Part shown: positions 35,484 to 41,923 of the stretch, piece after piece | How positions within the stretch are numbered: position 1 is the stretch's first letter | How the letters are laid out: the number at the start of each line of letters is the position of its first letter | Origin: an uncultured Pelagibacteraceae bacterium | GTDB lineage: Bacteria; Pseudomonadota; Alphaproteobacteria; Pelagibacterales; Pelagibacteraceae | Assembly (NCBI GenBank): GCA_902615715.1 | Contig: CACMQA010000006.1 | Coordinates: forward strand, 1-41,923 | Direction of reading: 5' to 3' | DNA length: 41,923 nt | Program-made: the position numbers and the translations under genes | The notes under the pieces: generated by a model | Seen by the model: the letters and a program-made list of their open reading frames with translations, nothing else | Told to the model about the DNA's origin: nothing | Databases searched by the model: none

Positions 35484-36202
35484 TCCCCGCCTGCAATAGT
35501 AATAGTCTCATTAGAAATGTAAGAATTTTTTTCAGACGCTAGAAAGAAAATCATATCAGTAATCTCATTTATTTTTGCCGCTCTTTTTATTGGAATTAAA
35601 TTAATTCTTTTATTTAAATTCTTATTTTTAATTTTTTTATGGATTTTTGTTTTTACAAATCCAACACGTAAAACATTGCTCAAAAGATTATACTGCGTAA
35701 GTTTTTTTATAAATGATGGACTAAATTCTAATAGATGTTTAGAGAGAGAATAATTAAAAGTATTCTCTCCACCTCCATATTTCACGCCAATGCTACTAAC
35801 ATGTAACATTCTTCCAAATTTTTTCTCTTTCATATTCTTTAACAAACTTTTTTGAATCAATATTGGAATTAAAGAATTTATTTGAAGAGAATTTATCAAG
35901 GGAATTAAACTTGTTTTTTGGTAACTGATATTATCGATATATCCTATTAAATTTACGAACGATAAAATGTTAAATTTTTTAATCTTTTTAAAAAACAAAT
36001 TAATTGCGTTTCTTTTTTTAAAATTTGCTGGAATTAAAAATAACTCTTTTGAATATATTTTTTTTAATTTCTTTAAACTATTATTGTTAGTATTGAAATG
36101 AGCGATAACTTTCCATCCTTTTGACAAAAACTTAGATGTAGTTTCTATTCCTATGTCCGAACTTCCACCGAGAATAAGTATTGTTTTATTTTTTTCTTTC
36201 AT
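35480..36202 (-). CDS. Short-chain dehydrogenase/reductase
   Basis: A classical SDR of 240 residues: GGSSDIG (12-18) for NAD(P), NLIG in place of the usual NNAG, catalytic Ser around 136-137 in HVSSIG, and Tyr151-Ser-Leu-Ser-Lys155. The C-terminal FFLASEKNSYISNETITIAGG is standard for FabG-like enzymes. The substrate is unknown. It lies between the radical SAM gene and the unknown 437-residue protein, each with a 4-bp overlap, and may reduce a keto group in the sugar or ulosonic acid made by the cluster. Confidence 0.87.
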   Translation of the reverse strand: MKEKNKTILILGGSSDIGIETTSKFLSKGWKVIAHFNTNNNSLKKLKKIYSKELFLIPANFKKRNAINLFFKKIKKFNILSFVNLIGYIDNISYQKTSLIPLINSLQINSLIPILIQKSLLKNMKEKKFGRMLHVSSIGVKYGGGENTFNYSLSKHLLEFSPSFIKKLTQYNLLSNVLRVGFVKTKIHKKIKNKNLNKRINLIPIKRAAKINEITDMIFFLASEKNSYISNETITIAGGE

Positions 36203-37086
36203 AAATTTCTAAAATAAGATGAGTTTTTTTTTCCCATAAATGTTCCCTCAACGTCGCACAAATTGCATGGAGAAAATTCTCTGTTAGAGTTTACAAGTTT
36301 ATTTCTAATAGTCATAGCTTTAGAACTAAACCAAATATCAATTAATTTTTTTGTATTAAGGTTTCCGAGAATAATTTTTTTACCCCAATCATGAGGACAG
36401 ATTAAAACATCTCCCTGATAATCTAAAAAAAAAGTGTAAGCAGGTATATAACATGGTTTTTTAAGTGGCTCAGTTAAAGATTTAATTTTATATTCTGCGT
36501 TTTCCATAGTCCCAGATCTATTACTTAAGGTAATACCAAAATCTTCACTTTCAGATAAATATCTATGTCTAACAATATATTGTTGAGTGGTTAAATTAGA
36601 GTCTTTACAAAGATTTTCTAAATCATTAGCTTCTTTTTTACCATCATAAGCGCTTATTAAAATCTTACTTAATCCTTTTGAAAATAATTCTTTTAAACGG
36701 TTCGCATTGAGGACATCACCATTTGTTACCATTTCAATATTACAATCAGGCAGTTTTTTTCTTGCCATATCAATTAAATTATAAATATTTTTATCTAGCA
36801 AAGGTTCTACGAATCCGCTGTATCTAATTGTTCCTTTGTAATTTAATGATTTAAGTTCCTCACACATTTTTGCATGAAGTTCATTTGATATGAACTCTTT
36901 TTTATCAATAAATTCTGGGGCACTTCTTGGACAAAAAGAACATTTTCTATTGCAAGTCCCGGACTCACTTATTTCTATCTCCGTTGGTAATGGCAGATCT
37001 TTATTTTCATATTTTATAAATTGTAATCTATCCTCAACAGTTTTAGATTTATTTTTAATATTTGGATCTATAAATTTTTTATTCAT
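36199..37086 (-). CDS. Radical SAM protein with SPASM-like C-terminus
   Basis: A 295-residue radical SAM enzyme. EISESGTCNRKCSFCPRSAP holds the CxxxCxxC cluster motif (Cys45, Cys49, Cys52). The barrel continues with YSGFVEPLLDKNIYNLI and MVTNGDVLN, and the C-terminal end has ICPHDWGKKIILGNLN and SPCNLCDVEGTFMG, the cysteine layout of SPASM/twitch auxiliary cluster domains. Such enzymes occur in glycan loci, where they may dehydrate, epimerise or deoxygenate a sugar; the sequence does not say which. It overlaps the KdsB-like gene by 4 bp and the SDR gene by 4 bp. Confidence 0.88.
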   Translation of the reverse strand: MNKKFIDPNIKNKSKTVEDRLQFIKYENKDLPLPTEIEISESGTCNRKCSFCPRSAPEFIDKKEFISNELHAKMCEELKSLNYKGTIRYSGFVEPLLDKNIYNLIDMARKKLPDCNIEMVTNGDVLNANRLKELFSKGLSKILISAYDGKKEANDLENLCKDSNLTTQQYIVRHRYLSESEDFGITLSNRSGTMENAEYKIKSLTEPLKKPCYIPAYTFFLDYQGDVLICPHDWGKKIILGNLNTKKLIDIWFSSKAMTIRNKLVNSNREFSPCNLCDVEGTFMGKKNSSYFRNL

Positions 37087-37811
37087 CTTTTCAAAATTTT
37101 CTCAACTTTTCTTAAATCCTTGAATTCATCAACAGCAATTGTATTAGCCTTAAGTTTTATCATTTTTACTTTAAAACCTAAATCAAAAAACCTTAAAATT
37201 TCAATATCTTCAATTTTCTCTACTTCTCCCTTTCTTTTATAATTCATAAATTTATAAAGTTCTCGTTTGTTAAAGGCATAAATACAAACTTGTTTAAGAT
37301 ATTTAATCTTATCTTTTTTATTTTTTGATGATGGAACTACAGCTCTCGAAATATATATAAGTTCATTAAACTTATTTAAAACTACCTTGGGAATATTTCT
37401 GCTGAACGGGTCTTCTTTTTTTGTAATCTCTGAAAAACCACATATAATATATTTAGGATATTTCTTTTTCGCTGCAATAATTTTTTTGATATCCTTAGGG
37501 CTCACAAGCGGTTCATCTCCTTGAACATTAATAAAAATATTTGATTTAACTTTTTTAGAAGCTTGAGCAACTCTATCAGTGCCAGTTAAGCATTTAGTTG
37601 AGGTCATTATAACGTTATAGCTGTTTTCTAAAACTTTTTTCTTTATTTTTTGTGAGTCTGTTGCAATATATAAATTCTCTGACCCAACTACTTTTGAACA
37701 CTTTTCTGCAACATGAATTATCAATTCCTTTCCACAAATCTTAGCTAGAGGTTTCCCAGGCAATCTTTTTGAATTAAACCTTGCAGGAATTATAATAGAA
37801 ATTTTAGTCAT
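37083..37811 (-). CDS. kdsB: CMP-ulosonate synthetase, KdsB-like
   Basis: A 242-residue cytidylyltransferase. IIPARFNSKRLPGKPLAKI, IATDSQKI, TGTDRVAQA and FINVQGDEPLV match 3-deoxy-manno-octulosonate cytidylyltransferase. Later positions diverge: YISRAVVPSS replaces the usual SRAxIPY stretch, and IEDIEILRFFDLGFKV replaces the common LEQLRALENG form. It may therefore activate a related ulosonic acid rather than Kdo, as reported for 8-amino-Kdo in some bacteria. Three bases separate it from the aldolase gene, which could supply its substrate. The symbol marks the family. Confidence 0.8.
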   Translation of the reverse strand: MTKISIIIPARFNSKRLPGKPLAKICGKELIIHVAEKCSKVVGSENLYIATDSQKIKKKVLENSYNVIMTSTKCLTGTDRVAQASKKVKSNIFINVQGDEPLVSPKDIKKIIAAKKKYPKYIICGFSEITKKEDPFSRNIPKVVLNKFNELIYISRAVVPSSKNKKDKIKYLKQVCIYAFNKRELYKFMNYKRKGEVEKIEDIEILRFFDLGFKVKMIKLKANTIAVDEFKDLRKVEKILKR

Positions 37812-37814
37812 ATT

Positions 37815-39428
37815 TTATTTGTAAATTTTTAAATTGTATTTTGTTGGAGTGATTGAATATAAGCCCAATTTTTTAAATCTTTTTTTTATAAGGTTAAAAA
37901 TTAATTGAGTCTCATCGTTTTTGGTGTCATCAATATTAAATCCATCAAAACCCGCTAAATAAATTTTTTGAGCTTTGCCAGCTATTGCAATTGCAAAAGA
38001 ATAGCTTATAGCTAGAGAATTAGGTATTATACAATAATTTTTTTTTATCTTTATTGATTTATTTAAATCGACTGAAATTCCGAAATCTTTTATATTTTTT
38101 TTTTTTATTTTTATTTTTTCTGTGATTGTTTTAGGCAACATCGAAAATGGAATAGCTAATTTAGTTCTATTTTCATAAATTCCAATATCAGATAAAATTC
38201 TAAATGGGTGGCAAGCTGTTCTTAAATTGATAAAACTCTCTTTAATATTTTTATTTGTGTTTAGACTAATCACAAATAATTTATTTTTTTTAACAAATTT
38301 TTCGATTTTTATACTGTGAGAATTTGCCGTTTTACCAGCTCCAATTATAAGAATATCTCTGCCAGCAATATCTGAAAATGGATTCCAATTACCTTTTGCT
38401 CTGCCAGAATAGATATTTGTTGGACTGATAAGTTTAAAAGGATTAAATTTTCTGCTATCTGTTAATTTTAGATTATTGAGAATATTTGAGTAAGATTTTT
38501 TCGGGTACCTTTTATCAGTTAAAATTTCTTGAATGTATGTAGGATGAATTTTATTTTTAGCTGCAAATTTGTAATATTTATTTGTACCCCAGTTGTACTT
38601 TTTTTTTAAAGCATGAAAATGATTTTTGATTAAAGTTTTTACAGACTTAATTTTACTTTTTTTACTTTTATCATTTTTACCGATATGTTTAATTAGTTCT
38701 TCTGTTCTTGTGTTACCAGGACCTCTCCCCATGCCTGAAACAGTGCTATCTAACCATTGAATACCAGAATTTTTTCCTTTTAAAGTATTTTTCAAAGCTA
38801 AATTAAGATTGTCGTGGGCGTGGATACCTATTGCACCTTTCCAATACCTGCTAAGCAATTTTTTGATAGTTTCAACATTTTTTGGTTTCAGACATCCTAG
38901 ACTGTCAGCAAAATACAAAATATCAAAATTTTTTTTTGATAAGAATTTTGAAACACTGAGTATTTCTTTATTTTTAAGTTCCGATATTTGCATTAAATTT
39001 ACAGCTACTAATACATCCTTTTCCTTTAACCAATTTATAATGGGTCCAATCTTAAATATTTCTTGATGATGGCAAGCAATTCTTACAAATTTAATCTTGC
39101 TTTTTTTTAAATTTGGAAAGGTTTCGTTACATATTTTAGATAAAATTAAATTATTTTTGAAAAAGTCCCCTGCATTTATCATTACGCCAATACTTAGATT
39201 TTTTGGAATACTTAATCTTTTAATAAATTTTTCGCTAGTGAATGCTGTCTCTCCTCTTAACTTATCTTTATTTAAAAATCTAAAACCAAGTTCAACATAT
39301 TTTATGTCTAGTAATGACATGCAATTTAAATAATCGTTTATAAGTGAAACGTTAAATTTCCAATTATTATGATATCCTCCGTCCCGCAAAGTACAATCAA
39401 TGTGTTTTATCTCATTATTATTAGCCAT
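37815..39428 (-). CDS. Two-domain protein: DRE-TIM pyruvate-type aldolase fused to an MptE/DUF115-like domain
   Basis: A 537-residue protein. Residues 1-270 form an HMG-CoA-lyase-like barrel: HIDCTLRDGGYHNNW with Arg15 and Asp16, metal-binding His203-Ala-His205 in GIHAHDN, and STVSGMGRGPGNTRTEELI. These match 4-hydroxy-2-oxovalerate aldolases, so catalytic residues are intact. A helical part (about 270-350) follows. Residues 356-537 form a second, Rossmann-like domain: GRDILIIGAGKTANSH, FVISLN, then IPNSLAISYSFAIAIAGK and IYLAGFDGF, the pattern of MptE-like/DUF115 domains found in Maf nonulosonic acid transferases. Pairing with a CMP-ulosonate synthetase suggests formation, and perhaps transfer, of a 2-keto-3-deoxy sugar acid. 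The function is inferred. Confidence 0.72.
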   Translation of the reverse strand: MANNNEIKHIDCTLRDGGYHNNWKFNVSLINDYLNCMSLLDIKYVELGFRFLNKDKLRGETAFTSEKFIKRLSIPKNLSIGVMINAGDFFKNNLILSKICNETFPNLKKSKIKFVRIACHHQEIFKIGPIINWLKEKDVLVAVNLMQISELKNKEILSVSKFLSKKNFDILYFADSLGCLKPKNVETIKKLLSRYWKGAIGIHAHDNLNLALKNTLKGKNSGIQWLDSTVSGMGRGPGNTRTEELIKHIGKNDKSKKSKIKSVKTLIKNHFHALKKKYNWGTNKYYKFAAKNKIHPTYIQEILTDKRYPKKSYSNILNNLKLTDSRKFNPFKLISPTNIYSGRAKGNWNPFSDIAGRDILIIGAGKTANSHSIKIEKFVKKNKLFVISLNTNKNIKESFINLRTACHPFRILSDIGIYENRTKLAIPFSMLPKTITEKIKIKKKNIKDFGISVDLNKSIKIKKNYCIIPNSLAISYSFAIAIAGKAQKIYLAGFDGFNIDDTKNDETQLIFNLIKKRFKKLGLYSITPTKYNLKIYK

Positions 39429-39435
39429 AGTTTAA

Positions 39436-40608
39436 TCAATTTAAATTTATTTTTATGTTATCAATAATTGACATTTCATTTGACATAGGGTGTTTAATAA
39501 ATTTCTCCATAAAAATCTCGTACTTGTTATCATTAATTTCTAAATTGAAATCTGTTGAATGAATATATTTATCATTATCCGAGTCTATATTTAATAATTT
39601 AGCGTCAAGAATTCTTGCATTACTGTGCACCCTATAATCGTCGTACGACTTAATAATTTCATTTGATGTCAAAAATATAATTGGTTTTTTAAATATAACG
39701 GCATATGAAATTGCTGTAGAGGTATGTGCAAGTACACAGTTACAATTTTTAACAAGGTCAATAGTTTTTGAATTAAATATTTCTCTTCCTTTAAAAAAAT
39801 TATCATAATCTGAAATATCAGCTCTTGGATGAGCTGCTACAACAATTTTACTATCAAATTTTTTTTCTATTTTTCTAAAAGTCATTGCCAATGAAGGAAA
39901 ATATTTTTTTGATGTAACTTGTGGTTTTTCACCTCTATAGAACTGTGCTGGATGAAATGGTAGATTTTGATCTAAAAATACAAAATAATTATTAAGGTTA
40001 ATTTTACTAAAAGAATAGTTGAAAGTATTTTCATAATCTGAGCTATGTGTAAAAATTTTTTTTACAGCCTTTTTAGCATAATCATTATCAACTCCTTTTG
40101 ATCCAGATATAAAAATATAATCATATTTGATTTTTTGAAAAATTCTATCTCTCAAACGAGTATTTAAAATTGAATAGATTTTTTTTAAAAATAAAAGTGG
40201 ATTTTTCAATAATCTTAAAAATCTCAAAATTTTTTCTTTATTAGTTCTTATAATATTTGGAACTAAACCAAATTGAAAATAAACTAACTTTATATCAATG
40301 CTTTTTAAAAACTTTTTAAAATAGAATGAATCTTTGTTTCTTGCTGAAATAAAGTCGAAAGCATAGCTAAAACTTTTTTTATTTTTGGCCAAAAAATCCT
40401 CAAACTCTTTAAAGTTTTTTACTTTGACATAATTCTTATATTTAAATATTTTTTGATCTTTTAAGGTTAAATTAAATATTTTTTTATTTAAATATGGTGC
40501 TAAATCTAATACCAGGACATCGTAAGCTTTACTCAATTTTTCAACAAAAAATCTATCATAATCTCTTTTAGAAAATCCTGTATCAGTTAAAATCATTATT
40601 TTTCTCAC
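39436..40608 (-). CDS. Putative GT-B-like surface polysaccharide glycosyltransferase
   Basis: A 390-residue soluble protein of unknown family. The N-terminal half starts KIMILTDTGFSKRDYDRFF with alternating hydrophobic strands; the C-terminal half has VVAAHPRAD (about 257-264), then CVLAHTSTAISYAVIFKKPI (291-310) and FLTSNE. His-Pro-Arg, a Thr/Ser loop and a Pro-Ile strand are typical of CDP-glycerol transferase-like and capsule GT-B enzymes at the donor site. It may transfer the CMP- or CDP-activated sugar of this cluster. Seven bases separate it from the aldolase gene. Confidence 0.6.
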   Translation of the reverse strand: MRKIMILTDTGFSKRDYDRFFVEKLSKAYDVLVLDLAPYLNKKIFNLTLKDQKIFKYKNYVKVKNFKEFEDFLAKNKKSFSYAFDFISARNKDSFYFKKFLKSIDIKLVYFQFGLVPNIIRTNKEKILRFLRLLKNPLLFLKKIYSILNTRLRDRIFQKIKYDYIFISGSKGVDNDYAKKAVKKIFTHSSDYENTFNYSFSKINLNNYFVFLDQNLPFHPAQFYRGEKPQVTSKKYFPSLAMTFRKIEKKFDSKIVVAAHPRADISDYDNFFKGREIFNSKTIDLVKNCNCVLAHTSTAISYAVIFKKPIIFLTSNEIIKSYDDYRVHSNARILDAKLLNIDSDNDKYIHSTDFNLEINDNKYEIFMEKFIKHPMSNEMSIIDNIKINLN

Positions 40609-40636
40609 TTAATTTAAAATATTCTGTTCATTGATA

Positions 40637-41629
40637 TTAAATATTATAATTATCTGGTTTATAATTTTTAGTATTTTCGGAATTAGCAAACCACTCTATA
40701 GTTTTTTTTAAACCCAGCACTAACCCTTTTTTATTTACGTATTTTGGTTTCCAATTTAATAATTTTTTAGCTTTTAAATTTTTTGATTGAAGTTTTAGAA
40801 CTTCACTTTTTTTTGGCCTTACCCTTTTTTTATCTAAAATAATTTTTACATTTACTGATAATATTTTTGATATTGTGTTTACTAAGTATTTAATTGAATA
40901 ATCGAAACCAGTTCCAAGGTTTATTACCTCTCCGTTATTTTTTTTATTTATTGATTTTATAAAACCATTAATTGTGTCATCAATGTAGGTAAGATCTCTA
41001 GTTGTTTCAATATTGCCAAGTTTAACAAAGTTTTTTCCAGATAAAATTTGAGTAATTATAGTTGGTATAACTGCTCTTGCTGATTGTCTTGGACCATAAG
41101 TGTTAAAAGGCCTTAGAACAGTAACTGGCAAATTATAGGTTTTATAAAAAGAAATAGCTAGTTGGTCTGCAGCAACTTTTGATGATGCATAAGGAGACTG
41201 TGAATTTATTGGATGTCTCTCATCTATTGGGGTGTAAATTGGAGTGCCGTAAACCTCGCTGGTTGAAGTATGAATAATTTTTTTTATCTTCAAATCTTTT
41301 GAGGCTTGTAAAATATTTAAAGTTCCTATCACATTAGTATCGTAATATGATCTTGGTGACTTATACGAATAAGGTATTCCTATTAGTGCTGCTAAATTAA
41401 TCACGACATCGCAACCTTTTAAACTTTCTTTTATAGAATTCTCATCTCTTATATCGCCAGAGATAAAATCAATTTTTTTTTTTATTTTTTCTTCTAAAGT
41501 ATCTAGCCAACCTAAAGAGTTAAAAGAATTATATAAAACAAATGCCCTTACTTTATGATTTGATTTAATAAGTCTTTCGACCAAGTGGGAACCTATAAAG
41601 CCTTCCGCTCCAGTTACTAAAATTTTCAT
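40637..41629 (-). CDS. legB: Nucleotide-sugar 4,6-dehydratase, LegB-like
   Basis: A 330-residue extended SDR. TGAEGFIGSHLVE (Rossmann loop Gly7, Gly10, Gly13), RAFVLYNSFNSLGWLDTLE, INLAALIGIPYSYKSPRSY, HTSTSEVYGTP, Tyr147-Ala-Ser-Ser-Lys151, and RPFNTYGPRQSARAVIPTII reproduce the wording of LegB-type dehydratases, which open the legionaminic acid pathway from an activated GlcNAc. The aminotransferase (LegC) and synthase (LegI/NeuB) that normally follow are absent here, so the 4-keto product may go elsewhere or those genes may lie beyond the window. It is separated from the regulator by 5 bp and from the next gene by 28 bp. Confidence 0.85.
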   Translation of the reverse strand: MKILVTGAEGFIGSHLVERLIKSNHKVRAFVLYNSFNSLGWLDTLEEKIKKKIDFISGDIRDENSIKESLKGCDVVINLAALIGIPYSYKSPRSYYDTNVIGTLNILQASKDLKIKKIIHTSTSEVYGTPIYTPIDERHPINSQSPYASSKVAADQLAISFYKTYNLPVTVLRPFNTYGPRQSARAVIPTIITQILSGKNFVKLGNIETTRDLTYIDDTINGFIKSINKKNNGEVINLGTGFDYSIKYLVNTISKILSVNVKIILDKKRVRPKKSEVLKLQSKNLKAKKLLNWKPKYVNKKGLVLGLKKTIEWFANSENTKNYKPDNYNI

Positions 41630-41634
41630 TAGAA

Positions 41635-41923
41635 TTATTTGCTATCTTTTTTTAAATTTTCGTACTCTTCGCTAATCCTCTTCATGAAACGTATAGTAAT
41701 TCTTGTTTTTTCCGAGAAACCTTTTGGGGTCAAATAATACATATATCGAAGTTTATTTTTATTTTTTTTAAAATTTTTTACCTTTATCAATCCCTTTTTT
41801 TTCAAAGCATTTAAACAATAGTTTATTTTACCTAAGCTTAGATTCAAATTCTTTGCCATATCTCTCTGATTTTGATCAGGATTTTCTTGTATTTTTTTTA
41901 AAATTTTTAAATGTTCAGATTTA
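41635..41923 (-). CDS. MarR-type EPS-associated transcriptional regulator (5' end beyond window)
   Basis: The frame is open to the window edge with no start codon, so the N-terminus is missing; the ATG at 41859 lies inside the DNA-binding domain. Visible residues include ILKKIQENPDQNQRDMAKNL, LSLGKINYCLNALKKKGLI (recognition helix) and YYLTPKGFSEKTRITIRFMK, a winged helix-turn-helix matching the small MarR-like regulators found at the head of exopolysaccharide clusters (TIGR04176-type). It is the first visible gene of the minus-strand cluster and is 5 bp from legB, so it probably regulates its own operon. Confidence 0.82.
   Translation of the reverse strand, partial: KSEHLKILKKIQENPDQNQRDMAKNLNLSLGKINYCLNALKKKGLIKVKNFKKNKNKLRYMYYLTPKGFSEKTRITIRFMKRISEEYENLKKDSK

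Noticed and set aside
30686-41923. Variable region as an integrated mobile element using tRNA-Val as attachment site
   Set aside because: No integrase, transposase or direct repeat of the tRNA end is visible, and the region joins the 5' rather than the 3' end of the tRNA. Homologous exchange fits better.

Overview
The window is from a SAR11-type alphaproteobacterium (Candidatus Pelagibacter or a close relative). The signs are very high A+T, Lys/Ile/Asn-rich proteins, overlapping or nearly touching genes, no transposases or prophage, and alphaproteobacterial gene neighbourhoods (zapA-zauP-tkt-pgk-fba, the Tol-Pal block, the pnt operon, and a 5S rRNA apparently cut off from its rRNA operon by a surface-polysaccharide region). 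The assignment rests on gene content and order recalled from known genomes; no database was searched.

Layout. Positions 1-1512 (+) hold the end of an rluD-type pseudouridine synthase and rpoH. A long, tightly packed minus-strand series follows, read from 17245 down to 1509: zauP-like, zapA, 5-formyl-THF cyclo-ligase, YmdB-type phosphodiesterase, yebC, a RuvC-like resolvase, tolQ-tolR-tolA-tolB, pal, cpoB, tilS, ftsH, folP, glmM, thiD, purA. A strong terminator lies just after pal. Positions 17303-26705 (+) carry tkt, pgk, class I fba, thiE, efp, suhB, rpmE, trcR, rpsU (not ATG-started; ATT is the best start), a cold-shock gene, initiator tRNA and typA. Positions 30595 down to 26702 (-) carry 5S rRNA, rpmJ, a 36-residue aa3-oxidase subunit IV-like peptide, pntAA-pntAB-pntB and a small transaldolase.

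Positions 30686-41923 (-) are accessory and look like the SAR11 hypervariable region between 23S and 5S rRNA. In transcription order: a MarR-type EPS-associated regulator (cut by the window end), a LegB-like 4,6-dehydratase, a GT-B-like protein, a two-domain aldolase/MptE-like protein, a KdsB-like CMP-sugar synthetase, a radical SAM protein, an SDR oxidoreductase, an unknown surface-carbohydrate protein, CDP-glucose 4,6-dehydratase (rfbG), glucose-1-phosphate cytidylyltransferase (rfbF), an NAD-dependent epimerase/reductase and a family 2 glycosyltransferase. Together they probably make and attach a CDP-6-deoxyhexose and an unusual CMP-activated ulosonic acid.

Two themes deserve attention. 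The first is extreme packing of structural RNAs against coding genes: the last glycosyltransferase takes its stop codon from tRNA-Val nucleotides 8-10, tRNA-fMet sits 5 nt after csp and 2 nt before typA, and rpmJ starts 14 nt after 5S rRNA. The isolated 5S gene has a good promoter ending at its mature 5' end. The second is the aldolase/CMP-transferase cassette, the best candidate here for an undescribed sugar pathway.
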